Below, in pieces: positions 30,918 through 38,576 of a stretch of DNA of 40,059 nucleotides. The notes under the pieces were generated by a model. That model saw only the letters and a list, made by a program, of their open reading frames with translations, did not search any database and was not told the DNA's origin. The stretch comes from Acidiferrobacteraceae bacterium. GTDB taxonomy: Bacteria > Pseudomonadota > Gammaproteobacteria > Acidiferrobacterales > SZUA-150. The translations under genes were made by a program, and so were the position numbers. The first letter of the stretch is position 1. The number at the start of each line of letters is the position of its first letter. Location of the stretch: contig QIGL01000023.1 in assembly GCA_003228915.1 (NCBI GenBank), positions 1 through 40,059 of the forward strand, given 5' to 3'.

Positions 30918-32330
30918 GTGCCAGATAAAGTTGCAATTATAATCCCGGCCTACAATGAAGCCGCGACTATTAATGATATTGTCTTAAGGTGTCTGGCAAT
31001 TACAAAAAATGTTTTTGTTATTGATGATGGCTCAGTTGATGAAACACTGGCAATAATTCAGCAAACTACTGCCCATTTATTAATCAATCCAGCCAACCAG
31101 GGAAAAGCCGCCAGTATGTGGCGAGGCATGCAGGCAGCCCTGGAGAATGGCGCAGAATTTATTATTACCCTCGATGCAGACGGTCAGCATGCCCCGGAAG
31201 ATATCCCCCGTATTTTAGATGCAGCGAAAAAGAATCCTGAAAAAATTATTATTGGTTCGCGCATGAGCGAAAAATCAGCTTTTCCAAAAAAAAGATATTA
31301 TGCAAATAGTGTCGCCAATTTCTTTATATCCTGGGCCGCAGGTTATGAAATTGAAGACAGCCAGTCGGGCTTCAGGCTTTACCCGGCCAGTCTTGTCAGA
31401 AAATTAAAAATCCCATATGACAAGTCGCGGAGTTTCGTTTTCGAAAGTGAGGCCCTGATCGAAGGTGCCAGGATGGGTTATACCAGTATTTTTGTCGCTA
31501 TTCCCGCACTCTACCAGGAGAATGCCAGGGCCAGTCATTTTCGTTCGGTTCTGGATATTGTTCGCATAACGTTAATGGTGGCCTGGAAAATTAATAGTCG
31601 TTTCCTGTATTTGCCGGGTCTATACAGGGGCGTAATTCGACCTGCCCTAAGACGAGCAAGATTTGATGAGTTGGGTTTCCATGGATTACTGAGTTTGTTG
31701 CTTTCAAACTTGTTGATCGTGGGTACCCTGGGCCTGTCGTATATTTGGCATTGGTTTCGGGTATTGCGATTGGCAAAAACATCAGCTACTGATGCAAGGG
31801 AACCAAACGTTGTCATCGTATTGGGTATGCGCCTCAAGGAAAATAAACCCGTTAATGATTTTGTTTTGCGGTTAGAACGGGCGTTAAATTTATATCAAAA
31901 ATATGATTCTATTAAATATATTATTTTGGGCGGGTTTACGGGTAGCAGCAGGTTAACAGAAGCCCAGTGTGGTGCGGACTACCTGGTCAGTCAGGGTATG
32001 TCTGCCAACAACATACACCGGGAAGAAAGTTCCCGACATACTTTTGAAAATCTTGTCTGTGCCCGGGATCTTATTAAAAGTAGCGGGTCTGGCAGGCCTG
32101 TCATTATTTCCAACCGTTACCATTTGGCCCGTTGCCGGGTTTTTGCTAAGGAACTGGGCCTGGATTGTGAGCTCTGCGCCGCTGAAGAAAATTTTATATT
32201 CGGCCCGAAGAACTTTTTTCAGATAGGTCTAGAGGCCTATTATGTTCACTGGTTTATGGTCGCCCGACTCTGGTCAAAGATTACCGGTGCAAAATTTGCC
32301 CGCCATAGCTCGAGAAAGAATATTGCCTGA
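30918..32330 (+). CDS. GT2 glycosyltransferase fused to DUF218 domain
   Basis: Two families in one 470-residue chain. Residues 1-about 225 are a GT-A glycosyltransferase of the dolichyl-phosphate-mannose-synthase type: VAIIIPAYNEAATIND, VIDDGSVDETL, NQGKAASMWRG, and the DxD in LDADGQHAPEDIP. A hydrophobic segment (about 250-275) is likely a membrane anchor. Residues about 293-445 form a DUF218 (YdcF/SanA/ElyC) domain: NVVIVLGMRL, YIILGGFTGSSRLTEA and VIISNRYHLARCRVF. DUF218 proteins act in envelope and polyprenyl-phosphate steps, so the fusion may glycosylate or process a lipid carrier; this is inference. The start is GTG at 30918 with a weak Shine-Dalgarno. Confidence 0.85.
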   Translation: MPDKVAIIIPAYNEAATINDIVLRCLAITKNVFVIDDGSVDETLAIIQQTTAHLLINPANQGKAASMWRGMQAALENGAEFIITLDADGQHAPEDIPRILDAAKKNPEKIIIGSRMSEKSAFPKKRYYANSVANFFISWAAGYEIEDSQSGFRLYPASLVRKLKIPYDKSRSFVFESEALIEGARMGYTSIFVAIPALYQENARASHFRSVLDIVRITLMVAWKINSRFLYLPGLYRGVIRPALRRARFDELGFHGLLSLLLSNLLIVGTLGLSYIWHWFRVLRLAKTSATDAREPNVVIVLGMRLKENKPVNDFVLRLERALNLYQKYDSIKYIILGGFTGSSRLTEAQCGADYLVSQGMSANNIHREESSRHTFENLVCARDLIKSSGSGRPVIISNRYHLARCRVFAKELGLDCELCAAEENFIFGPKNFFQIGLEAYYVHWFMVARLWSKITGAKFARHSSRKNIA

Positions 32331-32341
32331 TAGTGCCGGGT

Positions 32342-32920
32342 CTATTCTTCAGCTTTACCTAACATCGCTGATTTTAAATCTTCAGTAGCGGGCTCCTGAC
32401 CCAGCCAGACCTTTAGCAAGGCTTGCTGGAAATCAACACCGCTTATTTCACCCCGGGATTTTTTGTTGATGACTACTTTTAAGGTTCCATCTGGTAAAAA
32501 ATGAAACCTCATTGTGTTACCTTTTTTTACCGTGATAAACATGTCATTAAACTTGTTTAACCTGTCCCTGAGTTTAGCCATTTCAGCACTTGAATTGTTA
32601 TCCTCGAATCCATCTGTCCAGCCAGCAGTTAGTTTCTTTTTAGTGACTTCTTTATAAAGAAAATGCAGAAAAATCTGTTTTTCGCCCTTACTGGTTATTA
32701 TTTTCTCCGCATCTGAACTTTTAGATTCCAGGTAAAGGGCGCCGACATAGATATCAAAAATGAATTTAGTACGGATACCCGCACCATTGAGCACAAGTGA
32801 GGTGCCAGGTGTGGCCGAGGAGATCGATTCTTGCAACTTAACATTTTCAATTTCCAGCGCAAAAACTGTACTGGCGACAGATAACAGCCACAAGGTAGAT
32901 AAAATTTTAATAGTCTTCAT
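32342..32920 (-). CDS. Chalcone-isomerase-like periplasmic protein
   Basis: A 192-residue secreted protein with an N-terminal signal peptide (MKTIKILSTLWLLSVASTVFA) and a chalcone-isomerase-like domain (TSLVLNGAGIRTKFIFDIYVGALYL, given here as LNGAGIRTKF and DIYVGALYLES). Bacterial members bind lipids or fatty acids and are not known to isomerise flavonoids. The ATG at 32920 has AGGGAG seven bases upstream, which decides it over the GTG two codons earlier. It converges with the GT2 gene (11-base gap). Function in this organism is unknown. Confidence 0.82.
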   Translation of the reverse strand: MKTIKILSTLWLLSVASTVFALEIENVKLQESISSATPGTSLVLNGAGIRTKFIFDIYVGALYLESKSSDAEKIITSKGEKQIFLHFLYKEVTKKKLTAGWTDGFEDNNSSAEMAKLRDRLNKFNDMFITVKKGNTMRFHFLPDGTLKVVINKKSRGEISGVDFQQALLKVWLGQEPATEDLKSAMLGKAEE

Positions 32921-33032
32921 AAACACACTCCCTGAAAATAAAAAATGAGCAAGATGACAATCATCATCCTAACGCCATTGGGCTTGCTTTGGAACGGTGC
33001 AGGTGTAAATATAATACAAGAAGCTATATTTT

Positions 33033-33049
33033 AAGGGAGACCTGTTATT
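33033..33049 (+). promoter_or_regulatory. Shine-Dalgarno and ATT start of the YfaZ-like gene
   Basis: AAGGGAG at 33033-33039 lies seven bases before ATT at 33047. A stop codon (TAA, 33032-33034) closes the frame just upstream, and no ATG or GTG occurs in the frame until well inside the coding region. A TTG at 33068 lacks a Shine-Dalgarno. Confidence 0.55.
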
Positions 33050-33643
33050 TCAATTTCTAGTAAAATTTTGTTTATTTCCTTATTGTATTTTCCGGTGGCT
33101 CAGGTGTTAGCAGATTCACTGGATATTAACCTCAATAATGATAGTGGCCGCATCACCTATGAATTTGCAGTCGGTGATGCCGAAATACCAATTTCAGGTT
33201 TGTATGGTAAAAACAACAAGAACGGCCGTTACTGGGCCATCAGCGGCGGTTTGCAGGTTTCCGGTGATAATTTTCTTGGCGAAACGTTAATGACAGGCTC
33301 CCTGGGTGTAAATGCCTATACGGTTGACACTGAAGATTTTGAGATATTGGCATTAGGTCTGGGGGGTATGATCGGGTTTTATCCCAACAACGGTTTCTTT
33401 GGATTCCAGGTAGGTGGTTATTATTCACCAGCAGTTGTGACCGGTCTCGATGGCGAGAATTTTTTGGAAGCGAAAGCCAGGGCCGATTTTCGAATCTTTG
33501 ATCAAGCCGTACTCTATATAGGGTACCGGGTGTTACGGGCTGACCTGAAAAATGGCACTACAGTAGATGGTATTTTAGTAGATGGTACTAAAGATGTAAC
33601 CATTGATGAAGGCTTCCATGGTGGTATTAATATTAGCTTTTAA
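33047..33643 (+). CDS. YfaZ-like outer-membrane protein, likely ATT start
   Basis: A small predicted beta-barrel of 198 residues, like the YfaZ family of unknown function. From ATT at 33047 the first residues read (M)SISSKILFISLLYFPVAQVLA, a normal signal peptide with a lysine and a clean cleavage site before DSLDINL. The alternative TTG at 33068 would remove the charged residue. The mature part shows repeated amphipathic strands (GLYGKNNKNGRYWAI, GGMIGFYPNNGFFGFQVGGYYS) and ends in phenylalanine, as outer-membrane barrels do. Expressed from its own region; a hairpin follows at 33760. Confidence 0.75.
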   Translation: MSISSKILFISLLYFPVAQVLADSLDINLNNDSGRITYEFAVGDAEIPISGLYGKNNKNGRYWAISGGLQVSGDNFLGETLMTGSLGVNAYTVDTEDFEILALGLGGMIGFYPNNGFFGFQVGGYYSPAVVTGLDGENFLEAKARADFRIFDQAVLYIGYRVLRADLKNGTTVDGILVDGTKDVTIDEGFHGGINISF

Positions 33644-33759
33644 ATCACCAGATTTTGTTTCATTATATTGTAATTCAGGGCTGATCCGGGCTGCCGTTTC
33701 CAGATTAATTTTGAGACCTGTGCTTTGATTTAGAAGCCTGGCTTTTTACATTGGCGCCT

Positions 33760-33785
33760 GCGAGGCTACTAGCGTGTAGCCTCGC
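33760..33785. terminator. Hairpin between convergent genes
   Basis: Perfect 10-bp stem GCGAGGCTAC / GTAGCCTCGC with a TAGCGT loop. On the plus strand it is followed by CACATTTT, a weak T-tract. It sits between the YfaZ-like gene and the small membrane-protein gene on the opposite strand, so it probably ends transcription from one or both sides. Confidence 0.6.
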
Positions 33786-33817
33786 CACATTTTGCAGGAA
33801 TTGTAAAAAACGTCTTG

Positions 33818-34099
33818 TTATTTTTTTTGCTTGCTAATGTACAATGCCGATGCCAGCAAAAAAACACCTGCTGCCACGCCGAACCGGGCAGCATCCATGT
33901 AATAAAAGCCCAGTTTTGCAATATTAAAATTAAATACGTTAAAAGCAATTAATGCCGGTCCAAATGTGTAGCCAACTATTTCTGTTATTTTAGTTGCACT
34001 GTTGATCAGTTCCGGTGAAATACTAACTGTTTTTGGTTTTATATGGCCATGTGACCCGTGTGACATGATGCTGTCGTTTGAAGTAAGTGTACTATTCAT
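33818..34099 (-). CDS. Small membrane protein, unknown function
   Basis: A 93-residue protein with a strong Shine-Dalgarno (AGGAGG about nine bases before the ATG). Residues 12-20 are histidine-rich (MSHGSHGHI). Two hydrophobic segments (about 41-60 and 68-87) are separated by a short loop, and the C terminus is SKQKK. I do not recognise the family. The good ribosome site and clean membrane pattern support a real gene. It is divergent from the ABC transporter, with 186 bases between them that contain a short CTCTGG/CCAGAG inverted repeat (34117-34140). Confidence 0.6.
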   Translation of the reverse strand: MNSTLTSNDSIMSHGSHGHIKPKTVSISPELINSATKITEIVGYTFGPALIAFNVFNFNIAKLGFYYMDAARFGVAAGVFLLASALYISKQKK

Positions 34100-34285
34100 G
34101 TTCAGCGCTCCTCCTGCTCTGGTATATTGGTAGTCCAGAGATAGTATATCGGAAACAGGATAATGGAAATAGTAACAATATAATCAGTTCAGAATTATCA
34201 GATAAAAGGCTGATGGCCGGGGTTGGCTCAATTACCAAACCGTTTGAGAATAACAATTAATTATTTGAATAATGTGTGATGACTG

Positions 34286-35209
34286 ATGCCAGAAAAAATA
34301 AATAAGATTGTCCGTATTGACGGGCTGAAAAAATCCTACAAAACCAATACAGTTGTTGACGGCATCAGCTTCGATGTCAGCCAGGGCAAATGTTTTGGTT
34401 TGCTAGGCCCCAATGGTGCCGGCAAGACCACCACCCTGCGACTGATTTTAGGATTATCACCAGCAGACTCAGGTGCGCTCTCGGTTTTTGATCTTGCTAT
34501 GCCAGCCAATGCACGATTGGTGCGCCAAAGAATCGGGGTGGTACCCCAGTCAGATAATCTCGATCCTGATTTTACCGTGGCCGAGAATCTTTATATCTAC
34601 GGTAGTTATTTTCAAATATCCCGCTCGGCCCTCGCCAAGCGAATAAAAGAATTGCTGGAATTTGCTGGCCTGCAAGACCGGGCCGAGACAAAAATCGGCG
34701 CTTTGTCTGGTGGTATGCAACGGCGGCTTACCATTGCCCGTGCCCTGGTGAACGACCCGGAGTTGATAGTACTTGATGAGCCTACCACCGGGCTCGACCC
34801 CCAGGCCCGCCACATGATCTGGGGTCGCTTGCGTAAGCTAATGCAACAGGGCAAAACATTATTATTAACCACCCACTACATGGAAGAGGCCGAACGTTTG
34901 TGTGACGAGCTTATTGTTATGGAGCAGGGAAAAATAATTGCCCAGGGTTCACCAACGCAATTGATCCATAAAAATGTCGAATCAGAAGTCGTGGAAGTGC
35001 GTAGCGGCGGTGAACAGGCAATAAAATTTCTTGACGACACGAATGGCTATCGTGTTGAAAAAGCGGGTGACACCCATTATTTTTATTCAAACAATGCCAG
35101 TGAACTGGTAATTAAATTTGAAAAAATAAAGGATATTGTTTTTCTCCACAGGCCCGCAAACCTGGAAGATGTTTTCCTGAAACTTACCGGCCGGGAGCTG
35201 GTTGACTGA
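34286..35209 (+). CDS. ABC-2 exporter ATP-binding protein, NodI-like
   Basis: ATPase subunit of an ABC exporter, 307 residues. Walker A is GPNGAGKT (41-48), the Q-loop is VVPQSDNLDP, the signature is LSGGMQRR (140-147), Walker B is IVLDEPTTG (161-169), and the H-loop is TTHYMEEAE. The C-terminal extension ends in EDVFLKLTGREL, typical of the DrrA/NodI class. It is two bases ahead of its permease gene. The substrate cannot be read; relatives export oligosaccharides or drugs, and outside rhizobia Nod-factor export is not expected. Confidence 0.93.
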   Translation: MPEKINKIVRIDGLKKSYKTNTVVDGISFDVSQGKCFGLLGPNGAGKTTTLRLILGLSPADSGALSVFDLAMPANARLVRQRIGVVPQSDNLDPDFTVAENLYIYGSYFQISRSALAKRIKELLEFAGLQDRAETKIGALSGGMQRRLTIARALVNDPELIVLDEPTTGLDPQARHMIWGRLRKLMQQGKTLLLTTHYMEEAERLCDELIVMEQGKIIAQGSPTQLIHKNVESEVVEVRSGGEQAIKFLDDTNGYRVEKAGDTHYFYSNNASELVIKFEKIKDIVFLHRPANLEDVFLKLTGRELVD

Positions 35210-35211
35210 AT

Positions 35212-35988
35212 ATGGATTTAAGATTACCCCGGGTAAGAAAATCTGCTTTTACCATTTGGCGAAGAAACGCCCTGGTATGGCGACGCCTGATAGGCCCGAG
35301 CCTGGTGATAAATTTTGGCGAACCATTTTTATATTTACTGGGCCTGGGTTTTGGTCTCGGTGCCTTTATCGAAACCATGGATGATATGCCGTACCTGACT
35401 TTTTTGGCGTCTGGTATTATTGCTGCCTCGGCCATGAATACCGCCAGCTTTGAAGGCATGTATTCTGTTTATACGCGTATGATTCCTCAGCGAACCTATG
35501 AGTCCATGATGGCCACCCCGATTGAAGTGGATGATATTCTGGCCGGTGAAATGATGTGGTGCGCCACCAAAAGTTTAATCAGTGGCACAGCGATACTGGC
35601 AGTGGCAGCCTTGCTGGGCGCGGTTTCCGGTTGGCAGGCACTTTGGGTAATCCCGGTAATTTTTCTCATGGGTTTGTGTTTTGCCGGCCCGGCCATGGTC
35701 ATGACCTCATTTGCTACCGGTTATGATTTTTTTAATTACTATATGACCCTGGTGGTGACGCCCATGTTTATTCTTTCCGGCGTGTTTTTCCCTGTAACAA
35801 GTTTGCCCGTAACCGCGCAATTTTTTATTCAACTATTACCCCTGACCCATGCCGTTGACCTGGTCAGACCGATTGTTTCCGGCCAGGCCGTCACCAACCC
35901 GGGACTGCATATTGCCGTGCTCCTGGCTTATGCAATGGTTGGTTATTACCTGGCCGTGATACTGGTCAGGCGCAGGCTCGTGGTATGA
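35212..35988 (+). CDS. ABC-2 exporter permease, NodJ-like
   Basis: Inner-membrane permease of 258 residues with about six membrane helices. The order of motifs (NFGEPFLYLLGLGFGLG, FLASGIIAASAMNTASFEG, TYESMMATPI, PMFILSGVFFPV, LLPLTHAVDLVRP) is that of the NodJ/DrrB branch. Forms the transporter with the preceding ATPase. Its last bases overlap sfsA (ATGA), so the three genes are probably one transcript. Confidence 0.92.
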   Translation: MDLRLPRVRKSAFTIWRRNALVWRRLIGPSLVINFGEPFLYLLGLGFGLGAFIETMDDMPYLTFLASGIIAASAMNTASFEGMYSVYTRMIPQRTYESMMATPIEVDDILAGEMMWCATKSLISGTAILAVAALLGAVSGWQALWVIPVIFLMGLCFAGPAMVMTSFATGYDFFNYYMTLVVTPMFILSGVFFPVTSLPVTAQFFIQLLPLTHAVDLVRPIVSGQAVTNPGLHIAVLLAYAMVGYYLAVILVRRRLVV

Positions 35989-36692
35989 AATTTCCGGCAG
36001 CTCTCATCGAAGGCACACTGATTAAACGCTACAAGCGTTTTCTTGCGGACATTACATTGAGCAATGGCGAGGTCATTACTGCCCACACACCCAATACCGG
36101 CGCCATGACTGGCTGTTGTGATCCGGGCAGCCCGGTGTGGTTATCACACCATGACAACCCGAAACGTAAATACGCACACTCATGGGAAATGGTACAGAAT
36201 TCACAAGGCACCAATATCGGTATCAATACCGGCCTGGCCAACAAACTTGTCCAGGAGGCAATTGAAACCGGTCTGGTAAAAGAATTGTCGGGTTATCAAA
36301 ATATTCGCCGTGAGGTTCGTTATGGCAATGAAAATAGCCGCGTAGATTTTTTACTGGAACACCATGCCAGCAAACCGGATTGTTATGTGGAGGTAAAAAA
36401 CGTCACACTTTGTGAAAACGGCAAAGGCATGTTTCCCGACGCGGTCAGCCTGCGGGCGACGAAACATTTACGTGAATTAATTGAAATGCGAAAGTCCGGT
36501 TTTCGATCGGTAATATTTTTTTGTATCCAGCGGCAAGATGTGACCACTATGTCAGCGGCCGCCCATGTTGATCCGGTTTATGCTGAAACCCTGGAACTGG
36601 CAAAAAAATCCGGCGTGGAAATGCTGGCCTACCGGGCCAGCCCGATTCCTGAGATGATTGAGCTGGACAAAAAGATTTCGGTTAAGGTGTGA
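35985..36692 (+). CDS. sfsA: Sugar fermentation stimulation protein SfsA
   Basis: A 235-residue member of the SfsA family (234 in E. coli), with an N-terminal OB-like DNA-binding part (LIEGTLIKRYKRFLADI) and a restriction-nuclease-like core (RVDFLLEH, YVEVKNVTL, FPDAVSLRATKHLREL). E. coli SfsA was reported to stimulate maltose fermentation and to bind DNA; the nuclease-like D-ExK residues (D in RVDF, E-V-K in VEVK) are present here. The start overlaps the permease by four bases. A terminator follows. Confidence 0.95.
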   Translation: MKFPAALIEGTLIKRYKRFLADITLSNGEVITAHTPNTGAMTGCCDPGSPVWLSHHDNPKRKYAHSWEMVQNSQGTNIGINTGLANKLVQEAIETGLVKELSGYQNIRREVRYGNENSRVDFLLEHHASKPDCYVEVKNVTLCENGKGMFPDAVSLRATKHLRELIEMRKSGFRSVIFFCIQRQDVTTMSAAAHVDPVYAETLELAKKSGVEMLAYRASPIPEMIELDKKISVKV

Positions 36693-36709
36693 AATTAACA
36701 AAAGACTGG

Positions 36710-36737
36710 CGGGCGATGAAAAATTCATCGCCCGTTT
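36710..36737 (+). terminator. Terminator after sfsA
   Basis: Perfect 11-bp stem CGGGCGATGAA / TTCATCGCCCG (36710-36720, 36724-36734) with an AAA loop, followed by TTT. It lies 18 bases after the sfsA stop. The short T-tract lowers certainty, but stem strength is high. It may also serve the convergent IscR-like gene ending at 36817. Confidence 0.75.
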
Positions 36738-36816
36738 CAGTCGAAACAGCTTGCGCCAGTTTTGATCAGAGTGGAGTTAAGAAAAAAATTCTGGTTTTTA
36801 TATCCAGAACTTTAAT

Positions 36817-37284
36817 TTACAACGCAGGTTCGAGTTCTTTGTTCGATGAAGATGACTGGGACCGATCTCCGCCCATACTGTTCTTAAGAATGTCATCCGG
36901 GAACTCCATGCAATCAGCCAGGCTGACATTGCTTAGAAAGCCCTCGATCCTTGCACTCAAGCCTTCCCATAATTTCGCCGGTGGGTATTTTTCACCATCG
37001 AGCGTGTCTTTATTGTTCGCCCCCCGGCTATCATCGACAGCCAGCATAATGTCGGCAACCGAAATTTCTTTAATTTCCCTGGCAATGCGATAACCACCAC
37101 CGGGTCCGCGACGGCCTTTTACCAAACCTTTGTCACGCAGATTGGCAAAAAGTTGTTCCAGGTATGATAAAGAAATGCCTTGGGATTTTGAGATTTCCGT
37201 GAGATTGAGCGGTCCTTGCTTTTCATGCATCGCCAATTCCAGCATGGCCATAATGGCGTAGCGTGCTTTGGTCGAAATTTTCAT
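36817..37284 (-). CDS. Rrf2-family regulator, IscR-like without Fe-S ligands
   Basis: A 155-residue transcription factor. The N-terminal winged helix matches IscR very closely (KARYAIMAMLELA, GISLSYLEQLF with Glu43, KGRRGPGGGYRIARE, AVDDSRGA). E. coli IscR binds a 2Fe-2S cluster through Cys92, Cys98, Cys104 and His107. Here the matching segment reads NKDTLDGEKYPPAKLWEGL with no cysteine, and the histidine is replaced by Ala. The only cysteine in the protein is Cys125. It therefore cannot bind the cluster in the known way. The start has AAAGGA close upstream. No isc genes are adjacent. Confidence 0.9.
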   Translation of the reverse strand: MKISTKARYAIMAMLELAMHEKQGPLNLTEISKSQGISLSYLEQLFANLRDKGLVKGRRGPGGGYRIAREIKEISVADIMLAVDDSRGANNKDTLDGEKYPPAKLWEGLSARIEGFLSNVSLADCMEFPDDILKNSMGGDRSQSSSSNKELEPAL

Positions 37285-37420
37285 ATCACTATTCCTTTTG
37301 TTTGTTGATCAACTGGTGGCGATAGTAAAACACGATATTTAGTAGGGAAGCAATGGGTAAATCAGGTTTTGTTGAAATATTTGGTCAGGCGTCATATGCC
37401 TTTTATCAAGCTGTCAAAAA

Positions 37421-37500
37421 CCGCCACAGAAAGTCGGGGTCGGGCCAAGGGAGCGACCCGAAGGGCCAGGAGTCTGCTCTAACCATTGAGCACAAGAAAT
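37421..37500 (-). other. GC-rich stretch with tRNA-like D-arm
   Basis: Minus strand contains GCTCAATGGTTAGAGC (37476-37491), a perfect 4-bp stem with the loop usual for a tRNA D-arm. The following bases cannot be folded into an anticodon arm and T-arm. The adjacent block is GC-rich, with GGGTCG/CGACCC pairing. It looks like a decayed tRNA-derived piece, not a working tRNA. It lies in the 251-base gap between the IscR-like gene and the kinase-like gene. Confidence 0.3.
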
Positions 37501-37535
37501 GTCACCTGAATGTAACCAAGGCAAGAGCCAGGCGC

Positions 37536-38429
37536 TTAAACTTCACTGAGTAACTGGCTTGTCATGTGTTCGGCCTGGGCACCGTAAGCGCCACCAAACA
37601 AATTGAAGTGATTCAGGATGTGGTAGAGGTTATATAGCGTCTTGCGCGTTGTATATCCCGGGTCCAGGGGCCAGGTTTCGTTATATGCATCATAAAACCC
37701 TTGCCCAAAACCACCAAAAAGCTCGGTCATGGCCAGGTCCGTCTCGCGATCACCATAATATACAGCCGGGTCAAAGATTGTCGGCTGGCCCGAGGTGAGT
37801 ACGGCAACATTCCCGGACCAGAGATCGCCGTGTAACAATGATGGCCTGGGTGTATAGCGGGTGAAAAAATGATGGAACGAGTCTAAAAGTTTGTGGCCTT
37901 TATCGGTCAGGGAAGCCTGGCCACCATTTTTGGCCGCCAGGTCGAACTGGTAAGCCAGGCGCGATTCGCCATAAAAAGCCAGCCAGTCCTTACTATAGGT
38001 ATTGGGCTGGGTGGTGGAACCAATAGTATTGTCCATTTTCCAGCCAAATTGATCCGACGTTTTTTTGTGCATAAGCGCCAGCTGCTGACCCAGAATGACA
38101 CTGGGGCTGGTTTTGGCGCTGGCACTATTTCCGCCCAGGTCCAGGAATTCCATGACAATATAACTGTGGTTTTCTGTAGCGCCCCAACAAATAGGTGTTG
38201 GCGCCCGGACACTGGTACTTTCGATAATTTCCTGCAAACCTGCGGCCTCAGCCACGAACATCGGCATTAACGCCACCGAATTGAGTTTTACAAAAAATGT
38301 CTGGCTGCTGTCGCTAATGGCATAGGCGTCATTGATGCAGCCACCCCCCACAGGCCGGTGATCGCGAGAAATAAAGGGCTCACCGAGTTTTTTACTTATT
38401 TCCTGGTCAATTGGTTGCCACTTTTGCAT
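37536..38429 (-). CDS. Fructosamine-kinase-family protein
   Basis: Cytoplasmic kinase-fold protein of 297 residues, related to fructosamine-3-kinase and E. coli YniA. The N-lobe has FFVKLN (Lys48) and a helix-C glutamate (Glu61). The C-lobe has the catalytic loop LLHGDLWSGN (198-207, with the HGD at 200-202) and the metal-binding Asp220 in IFDPAVYYGDRE. Family members phosphorylate ketoamines formed by protein glycation, allowing repair; the substrate here is not known. The gene stands alone. Confidence 0.92.
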   Translation of the reverse strand: MQKWQPIDQEISKKLGEPFISRDHRPVGGGCINDAYAISDSSQTFFVKLNSVALMPMFVAEAAGLQEIIESTSVRAPTPICWGATENHSYIVMEFLDLGGNSASAKTSPSVILGQQLALMHKKTSDQFGWKMDNTIGSTTQPNTYSKDWLAFYGESRLAYQFDLAAKNGGQASLTDKGHKLLDSFHHFFTRYTPRPSLLHGDLWSGNVAVLTSGQPTIFDPAVYYGDRETDLAMTELFGGFGQGFYDAYNETWPLDPGYTTRKTLYNLYHILNHFNLFGGAYGAQAEHMTSQLLSEV

Positions 38430-38576
38430 GTTTGTCTCGATAAGGTCTGAATAACAGTTAATAAGCCTGTTAATTTACTCTATTTTTGTGCCTGAATAAG
38501 CTAGAATGACATATGACAAGTCTGGCCCATTGCAAACGCAGTTAACCACTACAGACTGCCGATTATTGCACCATGA

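Noticed and set aside
34117-34140. CTCTGG/CCAGAG inverted repeat as a terminator or operator
   Set aside because: Only six base pairs with a 12-base loop and no T-tract; chance occurrence is plausible.
34286-35988. Nod-factor export genes nodI and nodJ
   Set aside because: The pair belongs to the broad NodIJ/Drr class, but no nodulation genes are present and the substrate cannot be inferred, so the nod symbols were not used.
37476-37491. A complete tRNA gene
   Set aside because: Only the D-arm can be formed; no acceptor stem, anticodon arm or T-arm can be drawn around it.
37353-37553. A 66-codon plus-strand frame with AGGG upstream of its ATG
   Set aside because: It runs through the tRNA-like GC-rich block, overlaps the end of the kinase-family gene and has no recognisable domain. 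The ribosome site alone is not enough.
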